64,000 nucleotides of DNA from the NCBI GenBank assembly GCA_028751875.1, contig CM054159.1, positions 15,033,259-15,097,258 of the forward strand, given 5' to 3'. Below are positions 1-11,770 of this stretch, piece by piece (position 1 is the first letter of the stretch; the number at the start of each line of letters is the position of its first letter). Under the pieces are notes generated by a model, which saw only the letters and a program-made list of their open reading frames with translations, made no database searches and was not told where the DNA came from. A program made the position numbers and the translations under genes. This DNA comes from Rapana venosa. Lineage: Eukaryota; Mollusca; Gastropoda; Neogastropoda; Muricidae.

Positions 1-2165
1 GTGTATTCAGACATACATCTGAGGTAGGTGTGTATTCAGACATACAATCTGAGGTAGGTGTATTTTCAGACATACAATCTGAGGTAGGTGTGTATTCAGA
101 CATACAATCTGAGGTAGGTGTGTATTCAGACATATAATCTGAGGTAGGTGTGTATTCAGACATACAATCTGAGGTAGGTGTGTATTCAGACATACAATCG
201 GAGGTAGGTGTGTATTCAGACATGTAATCTGAGGTAGGTGTATATTCAGACAGACAATCTGAGGTAGGTGTGTATTCAGACATACAATCTGAGGTAGGTG
301 TGTATTCAGACATACAATCTGAGGTAGGTGTGTATTCAGACATGTAATCTGAGGTAGGTGTGTATTCAGACATGTAATCTGAGGTAGGTGTGTATTCAGA
401 CATACAATCTGAGGTAGGTGTGTATTCAGACATACAATCTGAGGTAGGTGTGTATTCAGACATGTAATCTGAGGTAGGTGTGTATTCAGACATACAATCT
501 GAGGTAGGTGTGTATTCAGACATGTAATCTGAGGTAGGTGTGTATTCAGACATACAATCTGAGGTAGGTGTGTATTCAGACATGTAATCTGAGGTAGGTG
601 TGTATTCAGACATACAATCTGAGGTAGGTGTATTTTCAGACATACAATCGAGGTAGTGTGATTCAGACATACAATCTGAGGTAGGTGTGTATTCAGACAT
701 ACAATCTGAGGTAGGTGTGTATTCAGACATACAATCTGAGGTAGGTGTGTATTCAGACATACAATCTGAGGTAGGTGTGTATTCAGACATACAATCTGAG
801 GTAGGTGTGTATTCAGACATACAATCTGAGGTAGGTGTGTATTCAGACATACAATCTGAGGTAGGTGTGTATTCAGACATGTAATCTGAGGTAGGGTGAT
901 ATTCGACATACAATCTGAGGTAGGTGTGTATTCAGACATGTAATCTGAGGTAGGTGTGATTCAGACAGACAATCTGAGGTAGGTGTATTCCAGACATACA
1001 ATCTGAGGTAGGTGTGTATTCAGACATACAATCTGAGGTAGGTGTGTATTCAGACATGTAATCTGAGGTAGGTGTGTATTCAGACATACAATCTGAGGTA
1101 GGTGTGTATTCACATCCGAGGTAGGTGGTATTCAGACATCAATGAGGTAGGTGTGTATTCAACATACAATCTGAGGTAGGTGTGTAATTCAGAACTACAA
1201 TCTGAGGTAGGTTGTATTCAGACATGCAATCTGAGGTAGGTGTGTATTCAGACATACATCTGAGGAGGTGTGTATTCAGACATAATCTGGGTAGGTGGTA
1301 TTCAGACAAACAATCTGAGGTAGGTAGGTGTATTCAACATGTAATCTGGGTAGGTGTGTATTCAGACATACACTCTGAGGTAGGTGTGTATTCAGACATA
1401 CAATCTGAGGTAGGTGTGTATTCAGACATACAATCTGAGGTAGGTGTTGTATTCAGACATGTAATCTGAGGTAGGTGTGTATTCAGACATACCATCTGAG
1501 GTAGGTGTGTATGCAGACATGTAATCTGAGGTAGGTGTGTATTCAGACTTGTAATCTGAGTAGGTGTGTATTCAGACATACAATCTGAGGTAGGTGTGTA
1601 TTCAGACATGTAATCAAGTTCGAGGTAGGTGTGTATTCAGACATGTAATCTGAGGTAGGTGTGTATTCAGACATACATCTGAGGTAGTGTGTATTCAGAC
1701 ATACAATCTGAGGTAGGTGTGTATTCAGACATGTAATCTGAGGTAGGTGTGTATTCAGACATGTAATCTGAGGTAGGTGTGTATTCAGACATACAATCTG
1801 AGGTAGGTGTGTATTCAGACATGTAATCTGAGGTAGGTGTGTATTCAGATATGTAATCTGAGGTAGGTGTGTATCAGACATCAATCGAGTAGTTGTATCG
1901 AGTAGATCTAGGTAGTTGTATTCAGACATACAATCTGAGGTAGGTGTGTATCAGACATACAATCTGAGGTAGGTGTGTATTCAGACATACAATCTGAGGT
2001 AGGTGTGTATTCAGACATACAATCTGAGGTAGGTGTGTATTCAACATACAATCTGAGGTAGGTGTGTAATAGACAACATCTGAGTAGGTGTGTATTCAGA
2101 CTTAATCGAGGTAGGTGTGTATTCAGAATACATCTGAGGTAGGTGTGTATTCAGACATACAACAG
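1..2165. repeat. 30-bp minisatellite, about 72 tandem copies
   Basis: A 30-bp unit is repeated head to tail from the first base of the window. Each unit carries TGTATTCAGACAT, then ACAATCT or GTAATCT, then GAGGTAGGTG. The two main unit types differ by AC versus GT after CAT. Rarer types have CAGAC in place of CATAC, or TATTTTCAGA in place of TGTATTCAGA. Copies are near-identical except in patches around 1110-1340 and 1870-1920, where units are shortened. Because 30 is divisible by three and the unit lacks a stop in some frames, long 10-residue-periodic open frames appear on both strands. These are a consequence of the repeat and not evidence for a protein. The array continues past the left edge, so its true length is unknown. 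It ends at a SINE remnant. Confidence 0.97.
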
Positions 2166-2395
2166 AGCTATTGAATGGGGTGACCGTGCGCGCCTTGGCT
2201 CCAGTATAGTCCCCAGTATTCAACCCATTGTACATGGGTACCTGCCTCTTTAGGGTCAGGGAGGTAAAGCAGCAAGGGAGAGGTAGGTGGGTCCGCCCTC
2301 AATATGCTGGCCCCTGGAGAAGTGAGGTCTATACGCCTCACTCCCCATGACGACCACAAATCGAAGTATTATGGACACCTTTACCTTACTATAAT
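2163..2395 (+). mobile_element. SINE remnant, family A, copy 1 (head missing)
   Basis: This stretch matches the bodies of the elements at 25002 and 60222 in the same order. Shared blocks are GGTCAGGGAGGTAAAGCAGC, CTCAATATGCTGGCCCCT followed by GAGAAG, CTCCCCATGACG, and a final ACACCTTTACCTTA. The tRNA-like head seen in the other two copies is absent. The remnant begins immediately where the 30-bp minisatellite ends, so either the insertion was 5'-truncated or the array has expanded over its head. Assignment rests on comparison within this window. Confidence 0.8.
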
Positions 2396-2588
2396 GCTCA
2401 ACTCATTCACATGTTTCCTATCTTGTACACAGGCAGGTAAATCTAGTCAAGGGATTGCCTGATATTTGGCCGCAGTGAGGACCCTAGCTTCAGTGAGGTC
2501 TATTTAAACTGCATGTTTTTTGTTTTGACAGACATTGCTTAAAGTGTAATTGGAATTGTTTTTGTGCTGTGGTTGTATTGTGTTGTAT
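2396..2588. other. Unassigned spacer
   Basis: Ordinary mixed-composition sequence between the SINE remnant and a pentanucleotide repeat. I see no reading frame, RNA or repeat in it. Confidence 0.5.
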
Positions 2589-2803
2589 TTATACAATACA
2601 ATACAATACAACGCAACACAATACAATGCAATACCATACAAGACAACGCAATGCACTGCAATACAATGCAATGCAATACTATACAATACAATACAGCAAA
2701 ATACAACTCAATAAAATACCTCACAACACAACACATCACAATACAATACAATACAACACAACGCAACACACTACAATACATTACAACACAACACAACGGA
2801 GCC
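2589..2803. repeat. (AATAC)n imperfect pentanucleotide microsatellite
   Basis: About 43 units of CAATA/CAACA type with point changes. A pentamer read in triplets gives a 15-nt periodic frame, which explains the open frames rich in Y, C, I, L and V on the minus strand. These are not genes. Confidence 0.95.
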
Positions 2804-3277
2804 AAACACTACAATTCTTCCCATTCAAGAGTTTCCTCTTTCTACACATGTTTTTGTCACACAAAAATTGCTTTGTCGAAGTAGTTCGTGTATATGTACT
2901 GAACGAATGTGACATTCAAGTCCAAATCAAGTGGAGTGAATAAAATAAACAAACAACCAAACTACATGAGTTTGGTTTGTCATATCTTCTAAACGACTAA
3001 CACCGTGATCATCTGTAATTAATTCAGGAGCGAATCAAACCCGTCACATCTCTCTTTCTTAGTTGGTCATTGCTGCCAGGCCACTCATCCACTCAGCCCT
3101 GCCCGTTCAAAATAATGTCAATACCAAAACATCGCCTCCTGAGATCCTGGCAACAGCAGCATCAGTGCAGAACAAGACAGGGAGAGGTGACACCACGTGA
3201 TGGTGACCGTTGTCGTGTCTTTACCTGGCATTCTCCTTGATCAGTAAGTCGACAGGACTGGAATCAGTATACACCAC
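2804..3277. other. Unassigned spacer
   Basis: About 470 bases of mixed composition with no recognisable coding, RNA or repeat signal. Confidence 0.5.
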
Positions 3278-3416
3278 CGCCACCACTGCCGTCACCGCCA
3301 CCAACACCAACACCACCACCGCCGCCGCCATCGCCGTCGCCACCACCGCCACCACCACCACATCCACCACCACCACCACCGACAGCAAGAACAAGAAGAA
3401 GAAAACCACCACCATC
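3278..3416. repeat. CCA/CCG-type trinucleotide repeat
   Basis: About 45 triplets, mainly CAC/ACC with interspersed GCC and GTC, running into GAC AGC AAG AAC at the right end. The frame over it would encode a Thr/Ala-rich tract on the plus strand and a Val/Ala-rich one on the minus strand. It sits in a short open frame without recognisable flanking domains, so I treat it as a microsatellite. A polymorphic triplet repeat inside an exon cannot be fully excluded. Confidence 0.85.
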
Positions 3417-4082
3417 ATTCCCACCAGTCTCATTCATCCTCTGACATCAGGAAATGTATCACTTAAGGACACACATGCTATCTAAAGAGAGTTATATATC
3501 AGCATGAAAAAAAAGATTATGAGCATCTGAGTATGTTTTATTCCATCCAGGCTAACTCATACTTTAAAGTCTTTGGTATCATCGGCTTAACTGGCTTCAT
3601 TCATGGTCACATATTAACGATGATGACCAGTAGCTGTGATCAGAGAGGCTGTTTATGACTATAAGGCTTTGTCCAAGGTCTAGAGGGGGATGAGGGAAAC
3701 AGACTAGTCTTATCAATTTCTGATAAAAGACAGTTTTGATAAATTGTAGTCCGTAGTTTTAGGCATTACTCTCAGTGAATGTTCAGATGTATGACCAGAA
3801 CACTGAACACTGATAAAAGGGTTTATTGTACTTCGGCCTTGGGCCACTATACAAAACATGTTTGGAGCTGAGGGAGTGGAAACATCGTAGCAGAAAAAAA
3901 AGTGTGTTTCCATTTCGAAATATCCATTTCTGCAGGTACATAGAATCAGACTCATCATCTGCTAGATATTATTATCCCCATCTTCAACATCTGTGATTAT
4001 TATCATCGCCATCAGCGTCTTGTTATCTACGTAAGCAGCTGCAGCAAGCAGATCAATATCACCATCATTTCTTTCGTCATCT
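3417..4082. other. Unassigned spacer
   Basis: About 660 bases of moderately AT-rich sequence. Around 3823-3863 a short segment with TTTATTGTA and GGCCTTGGGCC resembles one at about 5742-5775, perhaps a small dispersed element end. No gene seen. Confidence 0.45.
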
Positions 4083-4215
4083 ACGTCATCATCATCATCA
4101 CTATCGTCGTCTTCATCATCATCATCACTATCATCATATTATGTAAACTGTATCGTCTTCCCTATAACCATCTTTGATATCTACATCATGGTCACCATCA
4201 TCATCCTATCATCTA
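4083..4215. repeat. (ATC)n imperfect trinucleotide repeat
   Basis: Runs of CATCATCATCATCAC alternate with TATCGTCGTC and continue with decreasing purity to about 4215. Confidence 0.85.
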
Positions 4216-4261
4216 CACACATCATAGAGTCCATCTTTTTTTTCACCATTTGCGTCATTTA

Positions 4262-4490
4262 TGATGAGAGAGAGATATATATAGACAGATAGACAGAGAC
4301 ACAGAGACACAGAGAGAGGGAGAGGGAGAGAGAGAGGGATAGACAGACACAGAGACAGACAGTCAGCGACAAAGAGAAAGAAAGAGAGATAGACAAACAC
4401 AGAGACACAAAGATACAGAGAGAGAGAGAGAGAGGGAGAGAGAGAGAGAGGGAGAAAGAGAGAGAAAGAGAGATATACAGACAGTGGAAA
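4262..4490. repeat. GA/GACA-rich microsatellite block
   Basis: A purine-rich compound repeat of GAGA, GACA and GGGAGA motifs. It produces spurious Ser/Leu-rich open frames on the minus strand. Confidence 0.95.
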
Positions 4491-4519
4491 AAACAGAACA
4501 ATAACCATTAAAAACAGAC

Positions 4520-4742
4520 TAACAGACAACAGACAGACAGACAGACAGACACACGCACGCACGCACGCAGGAACACACACAAATAAACAAGCACACAAAG
4601 ACTGACCAGATCTCACCCAATACAAACCTTTAACCATAACATACACACATACATACACACATAGCATACACACATAACATAACACAATAACATACACACA
4701 TAACATACACACATAACATACACACAGAAGCATCACATACAA
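4520..4742. repeat. GACA, ACGC and ACATAC compound repeat
   Basis: (GACA)n is followed by (CGCA)n and then a 10-13-bp repeat of the type CATACACACATAA, repeated about 10 times. Confidence 0.9.
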
Positions 4743-5512
4743 ACTCAGCTTCCGTCAGACGGAAAACAATTCCAGAACAAACGTTTGGTCCCAATTGGCA
4801 CTACAAGAATGGACTGGCAGACTAAACACACTCCACAATGACCTACACAAACCATCATCATTTCTGACAGCAGTCACAGTGAGAAAGAAAGCTTGCAATG
4901 TATATATGGCCGACTACAATAGTGAACCCCCTACTACATAATGCCACAACATACCAGATACATTTTTACAGGTAACTACGTTATCAGCATACAATAACAG
5001 CTATCCAATACAAACAAAATATTGATTGAACATTGGACCATTCTATGAAAATGTCTACACTTTACCTTCACCAATCCCGTAGTCGCATGGACCGTGGTGG
5101 CACCAATGAAGATTCTAAAACCAGCTTCCTCCACTCCACGCTACACTCCAGAAGGTGACAAACTTTAAAAATGGATAGATTTTTTGTATTGTAAAAGGTG
5201 GTCATGATGGGGAAGAGGGTGGTTTTAATCGCGCTTTTGAAGCAAATGGAAACAAAATTGTTCCATGATACTTCAGCACAAGGTAGATAAACGCTTATAG
5301 TTTTATAATCAATCAAAATCTCAAAATCGGAAACATGTCCCCCACCTGCCTAAAATCGAAATGGTTCCTAGCAGGGAAAAAAAGTGGGTCAGGTGCAGAG
5401 CGACTCATTTCGTGGTGGAGGGTCCCATTTCCTGGCAATGGCAGATACAGAAGCCACTATACTGTTCTCTTGTTTGGGGGGACTGGGGGTTTATATATAA
5501 CCTCCAAAATGA
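4743..5512. other. Unassigned spacer
   Basis: About 770 bases of unique-looking sequence. Short open frames of 71-82 codons occur on both strands but show no recognisable domain, start context or neighbour support. Confidence 0.5.
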
Positions 5513-5700
5513 CGAACGCTATAGCCGAGTGCTTAAGGCTGTTCAACTTCAATCCCTAGGGTCTGTGAAGTCGTAGGTTCCAATCTTGGTGGCGTGGTTT
5601 GTTGGAAATGTTTACGATCTCCCAGATCAGTTTCAAGTGCAGACTTGCAATTAATTACTTTACTTAATTCCCTTCATTGTACACATGCACATGATAACAT
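5513..5700 (+). mobile_element. tRNA-derived SINE, 5' portion
   Basis: Positions 5518-5594 read as a class II (long variable arm, Leu/Ser-like) tRNA relic. An A-box-like TAGCCGAGTGCTTAAGGC lies at 5522-5539 and a B-box-like AGGTTCCAATC at 5575-5585, and the segment ends GGTGGCG. Downstream come GATCTCCCAGATCA and GTGCAGACTTGC, then CATTGTACACATGCAC. I recall this order from a SINE type that is abundant in gastropods, in which a tRNA head is followed by a 'cccag-tca...gcagac' block. The element appears truncated or decayed after about 5700. The internal pol III promoter boxes are directly visible. The family attribution is from memory. Confidence 0.65.
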
Positions 5701-5702
5701 AT

Positions 5703-5740
5703 GTAGGAACTCGGAAACTCGGAACTCGGAACTCGAAATG
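5703..5740. repeat. Short (GGAACTC)n tandem repeat
   Basis: GGAACTCGG-type units of 7-9 bases repeat four times just after the SINE. Confidence 0.8.
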
Positions 5741-5780
5741 ATTTAATGTATAGGCCTTGGCCCTTTACAAGCAGGATGAA

Positions 5781-5899
5781 CATAACATTTCGTGATTACA
5801 ACATTAAACAAAACATGTTGTTATGTAATCACAGCGTTAAACAACATGACATTCCGTAATCACACCATTCAACAAAGAAAAACCCTTCCGTAATTCAAC
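5781..5899. repeat. About 32-bp tandem repeat, 3.5 copies, with dyad symmetry
   Basis: Units of about 32 bases contain CATGACATTCCGTAATCAC and GTTAAACAA. The first unit reads GTGATTACAACA and the second TGTTGTTATGTAATCAC, so neighbouring units can pair as an imperfect hairpin (about 5791-5832). Confidence 0.75.
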
Positions 5900-8800
5900 T
5901 TAAGTTTTTTTTTTTCTAATGTTAATGCTTTGTGGCAAAAGGGGCAACTTTATCAAAATTTGGTTCTCTTTTCAAAAGGGAAAATAATAAGGGAACATTT
6001 TAAACGTAAAATGGATGGCTGTGATTTTTATTTGGGAACCCTTTTCTGCTTTAAGATCATTGTATTTTGGGCCCTGAAGAAAAAAAGGGGACTTCGGGTT
6101 TCTATTTTCGTCATCCAAAAGGGGCATTTTCAAAGTCTGGTGTTATACGATTGTTAAATTCCCAGAAAGCACAGTTCAAAGACGAAAATTCCAATTCTCA
6201 GTCGGGCCCAAACCCCTTTCTTACATTTGAAGGCTTTTATGTAGTTTAAAAATTTTCCCACTTTTTTCCAATGTTTTGTTTGAAACTTTTATACAGTTAT
6301 AGAAACATGGTTCCCAAAAGGGCAGAAAGCCGGGCCCTTTTTGAAACAGTTAAAGCCCTTTTGCAAAAATTTCAGTACAAATGTTGCTATATCCTCCCCC
6401 CCTTGTTTTTCCCCAGACTACTCCAAAACCCAAATTTATACAAAAATTTCAAAACTCCACATCCCCAAGTGACATAGTTTTGTTTCTGAAGAGAAAGAGC
6501 ATATTTGAAGTTTTTGTGGATATCTATTAAAAAACCAATTCAAAAACCCCCAAAAAATTTTGATGCACTTTACAAAAGTATTAAACCTGAAAAAGATGCT
6601 GCCTGTCTCTCCATAACAACGTTTTTGGGTGACTTTGGGCTTAAAACCCAAAAAACCCTTTTTTAAAAGCAGAAAAAATGGACTCTTTCCACAATATTTT
6701 GCCCGGTACAAAACCCCCAGATCTCAGGGCCCTTTGTCAAGAGGGGCGAATCTGAAAACAAACGTTTAAAAAAAAGAGACTAGGGGGTTGTTCCCAAGGG
6801 GACCATAGCATTTTATAATGGCTGATACACCTTTCTTTGCTTTACACCCGGGGTCAGACATGGTATACGAAAATGAAACCCGGGGGTAGACAGAAAAAAT
6901 ACCAAGATCTTATAATGTTGCAATTTTCAGTTTCCCGTCACCAAAAAAAATTTTTTCACGGGTAGCAAGAAAAACCCCCCTTTACGAAAGACAACAACGT
7001 TGATTTCTCTAAGTTTACTTTTAAAATTTTAATTCGCTTGTTAATCATAAAAATATATTCAACTGTTTTGGGTACCAATCACACTGCAAAAAAACACAAC
7101 ATAAATCAGAAAATAGCAATACAAAAAATTTCCCAAAAAATCTGGTGAAAATTTTAAATCCCGGGTTTTCCCTTGTTCGAAAAACATCTTTTTTCAAGTT
7201 CATTGATGAATGTGAAAACAAAACGGGGGAAAACAGATTTCCCCCTTTTTTTTTAAAAACCAGAAGGGCACATGAATAAAATAAAGTCTTTCCATGCCAG
7301 AACGAACCCCGGGTTTGAACAGTTAAAATACAAAATTTTTTAAAGAGCAGACAAAAATTTTCCCCTTTAAAACCCCAATTTTTAAACTCAGTACACCCCA
7401 AGTTTTTTTTCCCTACATACAGAGTAAAAAAGCTTTACGAAAATCGATAAAAAGAAACATAAATTTTGGCATGACGATCAACTGTTTCTGAGTGAGAGAA
7501 AAAAGGGAAAATAAGGGTTTAGTTGTGTTTTGGTTTTTTGCCGATCCTGCCTCTCCCCCCCTATTAGCTCACTTTTCCCCAATCCCTTGGTAATTCGCTT
7601 TTTAAGTATAAAACTTTTACGTTTTTGCAAATGCTGAGGGGAAATCCCTCTGTGGGTTGCCCAGTTACAGGGGGTTTCCCTTTTCAGAAAGGTTTAAAAA
7701 TTTGGGCTAAGCTCCCATTCACAGGATAAAAACTATGATAAAAATGGGATAGTTGAAAAACGAAAAATAAGGCAAAAAAAACATCAGCACTGTGCTTAAA
7801 AAATTTCACCAATAAACCCAAACCAGCCACACCTTTGTCTATCAAGGCCCCTAATTCCCTGAGCTATTTTCAAATTCTTTGATGGGGCTGGTTCTGATTT
7901 TCACATTTTTGGTTCTGATGCTGGTTCAGTATCATTCTCCCAGGTATTTCTATCAAAAAATGCAACCCTGATCATCTTCAGGCAATGCAATTTTCTTTAA
8001 AACAAAAACATTAAACCCCAACCCCTGAAGTGGAATACCACCACCCTTTCGTTATGTTACCCCCCTGAAAAGCGCTCTTTTGGGTCGAACACACCTAATG
8101 TATCCCAAAATTTTCTTTAGGATCAGAAAAGTTTTTTTAAAGAGACTGAAAATTTTTACTTTTGGTTTGCTTTCTTAAGTTCGAAGTTTTTTGTATTCTT
8201 TTTTTTTTTGGGGAATAACATCTCTGTTTCCCTCAAATTGTTACTTTTGTGTTCATAATCGTTCTCTCCAAAATCCAATGTTACATTGGACTTTTTTTTC
8301 GAAGGGTTTTTTCTGAAAGATTTTCTGTGCTCAAACATTCCCTGTAAAAACAGTGTTTTTTTTGTCTATACCCTACAATTTCATCTTTTAAATAACTCCC
8401 CACCTATTTCAAGCATTCTTTAAAATTCCCATTTAAGGAAGCATTAAATCTCTGTCAATTGAGCCCAGATTTTCCATTTTGTTAAATTTATAAGTTTCAA
8501 AGGGGATCTTATCTAAAAAATTCCGCAGACATCTTTTCCCTTTTCCAAATATATTTCTGGATATGAAGTGTCTGGCTTTTTTTTGTTTTTGTTTAAGGTC
8601 TCTTTATTAGTGATTGGGAAATGACAACATAAACCCCCTGATGTTTGGACTAAATAATGGGAAGGGAGTTTTAAGTTATCGCACCTTGAAAACAGTTCAC
8701 GGGAAAAAAAGAGTTATTTAAAACTACACCCCACTCGGTAAAAATAAGTAAAACTCCCCGGGGAAACGTAAAGTTTTCTTTCCCTTTTAAAATATTCCCA

Positions 8801-9560
8801 AATTTAAATTCTTCACATACGCTTAAAAAAAACTTCCCAAAAAAAAATTTAAGGACAGAGTCCCTTGATTGTCTAACGTTTTTTTCAAAAAAATTCTGAC
8901 TCTTTTTTCCACTGTCAACATTTAACAGGCAAAACTAAATCATCAAACAAAACATCAATATCTCTAGCTTCAGGTCAGCTGTCCTGGAGTTAGGTAAACC
9001 AAATATGATCAAGGGGAGATCCCCATACTTTAATTTCCCTTCAGCAAACTTCTTCTAATAGTGACACACCATTAAGATTTTCGGTCTTTCCCATAGTACC
9101 CCAAAGATTTTTCCCCGGGGGGGAAAATAGGGGCTCCCACAAAAAGGGAACAATCAGTTTCAGTTCCAAGAAAATGTCTCAAATTTTAAAAAAAATAATA
9201 TAGTAAATTTTTCAGGGTCAATGCTTTTCAACTATTTACACAATTCTTTCCTGACTAAAAGCACAACACCCCCAAAACCCCCAGAAGCTGTAAAGTTATT
9301 TTAACTCCAGGAGCTAAAAAAGGGCATAGGGCATGGGGAAAAAAGATTCAGAGAAAAATGTCGCAAAGGTTTCAACAAAAAGTTCAAATCATAGTCATAT
9401 GAAAGCAGCTAGATTAAATAGTTTCAGAATAAAAACAGACCTTAAAACTTTAAAGGGTTTAAACAAGGAAATGCTATCAAAAAAAAGTCCCATGAAGTGT
9501 TTTTTTTTGGGTTTGGCATGCTTTTGACTTTTAAACCCTTGCTTTCCCCTTTTAAAGGAC
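5900..9560. other. Unassigned AT-rich region with homopolymer bias
   Basis: About 3.6 kb with many T, A, C and G runs of three to eight bases and few isolated bases. Open frames of 60-118 codons occur on both strands, but none shows a motif I can name. A decayed transposon or introns of a host gene are possible. Nothing visible decides between them. Confidence 0.5.
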
Positions 9561-11330
9561 TGGTTAAATGGTGTACTAGGGGCGGGCCTAACCCCTATCT
9601 ATTATTGCTTTTGGGCTTTCCCAATTTTTTTTGGGGGTGGGGTTTTGACGATCCCAAAATACACCTCGGGAAAACACATGTGGGTCCAGAGTGCCCTGCT
9701 TTTAGGAGGGGTGGAACTCTGCGGGACGGTTCCAGGTCATTACAGGGGAACAGGGGAAAACCCCCAAACCCTCGTCAGTCGTGACTGGCCCAGGGGCACC
9801 AGCTTGGCTGGTTCTACCTCCCCTTTCCCCCCCCTTTCCCACTGTCTACACATCCCCTTCTGGGGTCTGTTTCCCCGAGGAAAACCGCTCTGGGGGTTCC
9901 CCTCCCAAATCCAGGGAAACTTTTGTAAACCGGGTTTTGCTGTGCTGGTGAAAAAAGGGCGGGGCTCACTCCCCTTTAAACACCGTATCCAGACACGGGA
10001 AAACCCGGGGTTCCCCAGCGCCCCCTTCCCTTTTCCCCCTCATTTTGGGGCCCACTCTTGCAGACTGAGCTTTCTCCGGCTGGTCACACCACCCCAAGGT
10101 GTTCTGGAGAGTCATGGGAACGCCCTTCTTCTGGGGATGGCAGCTGGGGTTTTGGCTTCTGCGTATGACTGATAAAGTGGGTGGAGGTTTGCCCTTCCCC
10201 CGGCCCTGTGCTTGACGAAGGGGGGGAGAGGGTTTTCTGTCTGAAATCCTGGACGATAAATTTTCCTTTGGGACCCCGGGGTAGGCGTTTTTGTTTTGAG
10301 CTTTGTAGCCCTCTAAATGGGGGTCCCTCTTTGTCGGGTCAGGTCCGTTTCCCACCTCACCCCCCAGCTTTTTTCATGGCCCCTTCTTCCCTCCCTGTCC
10401 GCATAAAGGGGCCCAGGGCGTCAGCCACTTGTGGGAACCCGGATGTTAAAGGGGACGGGGACGCCCGATCGCCCATTGGTGGACTTCTTTCCCGGGCGGT
10501 GGGATGGGCTCTATGTAAATCCTCATTTCCCATTCCCTCTGGGGGAAATAAAGCTGAAAAATGTACTCCCTTTTTTTCCGTGCAGGCTTTAAAAAGATCC
10601 TGATTTCCCAAGGGCCCCTCTTTTGGACACCATACACAGCAAAATTGGACCGCCGGGGTTAGCGTTGCTGTTTTTCCCCACTTCTGCCCCCCAGCGGGCC
10701 CCTGACCCGGGGCGATGTGCGGGTTTTTTCCCCCTTTTTTGGCCTGTTTATGTTTTGTTATATTTGGCTGACCAAAAAGGGCCCCAAGAGACGGGGATGA
10801 TTTTCCCCAAGGCCCCTTTTTGAATGGGGTTTTAAATCTTTTCCTTGATTGCTGTTATGTTTTCTTAAAGGGTTTTTTAAAATGGGTTACCAAGTTCTGC
10901 ATATTGTTCCTGGGATATGTGCCTGAGGCCCATTTGTTTATTTAAAATTTTTCTTAAAAAAGGGGCCTCCCCGGGTGACGGGTAAACTTTATTCCCAGCC
11001 TCGGGACATTTTCCCGAAAAATAAAAGGGCCTGGGAATTAGATTTCATATCGCAAACAAAGGAAAGCATGAATCTCAAGTTCGGAGGGGGATGGGGTTCC
11101 CAAATTTACCCCAAGTTCCCTCAGGGATGCCAATTTTCGAGCTTGGAACATAAAGGGGGTAGATTTGGGAAAATAGCCCGTACGGGCCTGTCACACCATC
11201 GGGTTTTAAAGATCCAAAGCAAAAAGGGGGTAAAAGGGGGACAGCTTTTCAAAGTTTTGAGTATACCCCAAAAAAACCAGGAACGGGCCCAAAAAAAGTT
11301 GTAGGCAAGTTTGGGCTGGGGAGAGCCGTG
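9561..11330. other. Unassigned GC-rich block
   Basis: About 1.77 kb with clearly higher GC content than either flank and rich in GGGG and CCCC runs. Overlapping open frames occur on both strands, for example 9645-10172 on plus and 9966-10355 on minus. None contains a domain I recognise, and the composition favours chance openness. It resembles the Penelope-like block at 35.4-37.2 kb in texture, so a decayed transposable element is plausible but unproven. Confidence 0.4.
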
Positions 11331-11607
11331 CAAAATGTAAGCAGGGCTAGCCCCAAGCCACTGTGAACTTGCCTGTCGCCTCTTCTTTTGTCCCCTTTTT
11401 TCTCCCGTTTTTCGTTTTTTCAGCGGGAAACCCCTCGAATTGAAAAACGCAAATCGACCCAAAAGTTCGATAGCTTGTATCCAATCTCATTACGCTGATG
11501 ACTGTACAACTAATTAAATTTAATTTAATGTTAAATTTAGCTCCCACTAAAATTTTTTCGGGTCTGCACGGGAATCGTGAACCTTATTAAACCCATAACA
11601 CATGTAG

Positions 11608-11608
11608 G

Positions 11609-11645
<37 letters not shown>

Positions 11646-11702
11646 GGAGAAGAGAGGAGAGAGGGGGGGAGAGAGAGAGAGAACAATGACAATGACAATG
11701 AA
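11608..11702. repeat. (GA)n tract ending in (ACAATG)3
   Basis: A purine tract of GAGAGA and GGGGAGA is followed at its right end by three ACAATG units. The (ACAATG) units adjoin the retro-tail motif at 11703. Confidence 0.95.
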
Positions 11703-11770
11703 AAAATTCTTTTATTTCGAGGATAATGAATAAGCACAATGTGCTTTTTACACCAGTCCCGCCCGTTAGG
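11703..11770 (-). mobile_element. Short dispersed retro-tail motif, copy 1
   Basis: The plus strand reads TTTTATTTCGAGGATAATG, AATAAGCACAATGTGCTTTT, then TACACCAGTCCCGCCC. The same order recurs at 33326, 46500, 55650 and, more weakly, 37318 and 44380. Read on the minus strand it looks like the 3' end of a retroelement: a small GTGCTT/AAGCAC hairpin, then CATTATCC TCGAAATAAAA, then (CATTGT)n and a (CT)n tract. Its parent element is unknown to me. Confidence 0.55.

Noticed and set aside
7..939. 310-codon open frame with a 10-residue repeat on the minus strand, and its plus-strand counterparts
   Set aside because: The 30-bp repeat keeps frames open on both strands. There is no start context, no unique domain and the frame ends at a shortened unit.
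1..2165. CRISPR-like array
   Set aside because: The units are contiguous, with no unique spacers, and the genome is eukaryotic.
3210..3485. Thr/Ala-rich open frame
   Set aside because: It is the translation of a CCA/CCG microsatellite with no recognisable flanking protein.
5513..5594. A functional tRNA-Leu or tRNA-Ser gene
   Set aside because: Box B deviates (GGTTCCAATC), stem pairing is poor, and SINE body sequence continues downstream.
6600..6900. Faint likeness to a piggyBac-type transposase (a K-R-G-P-like stretch)
   Set aside because: No catalytic Asp block or C-terminal cysteine pattern could be found in the following 1 kb, so the likeness is not above chance.
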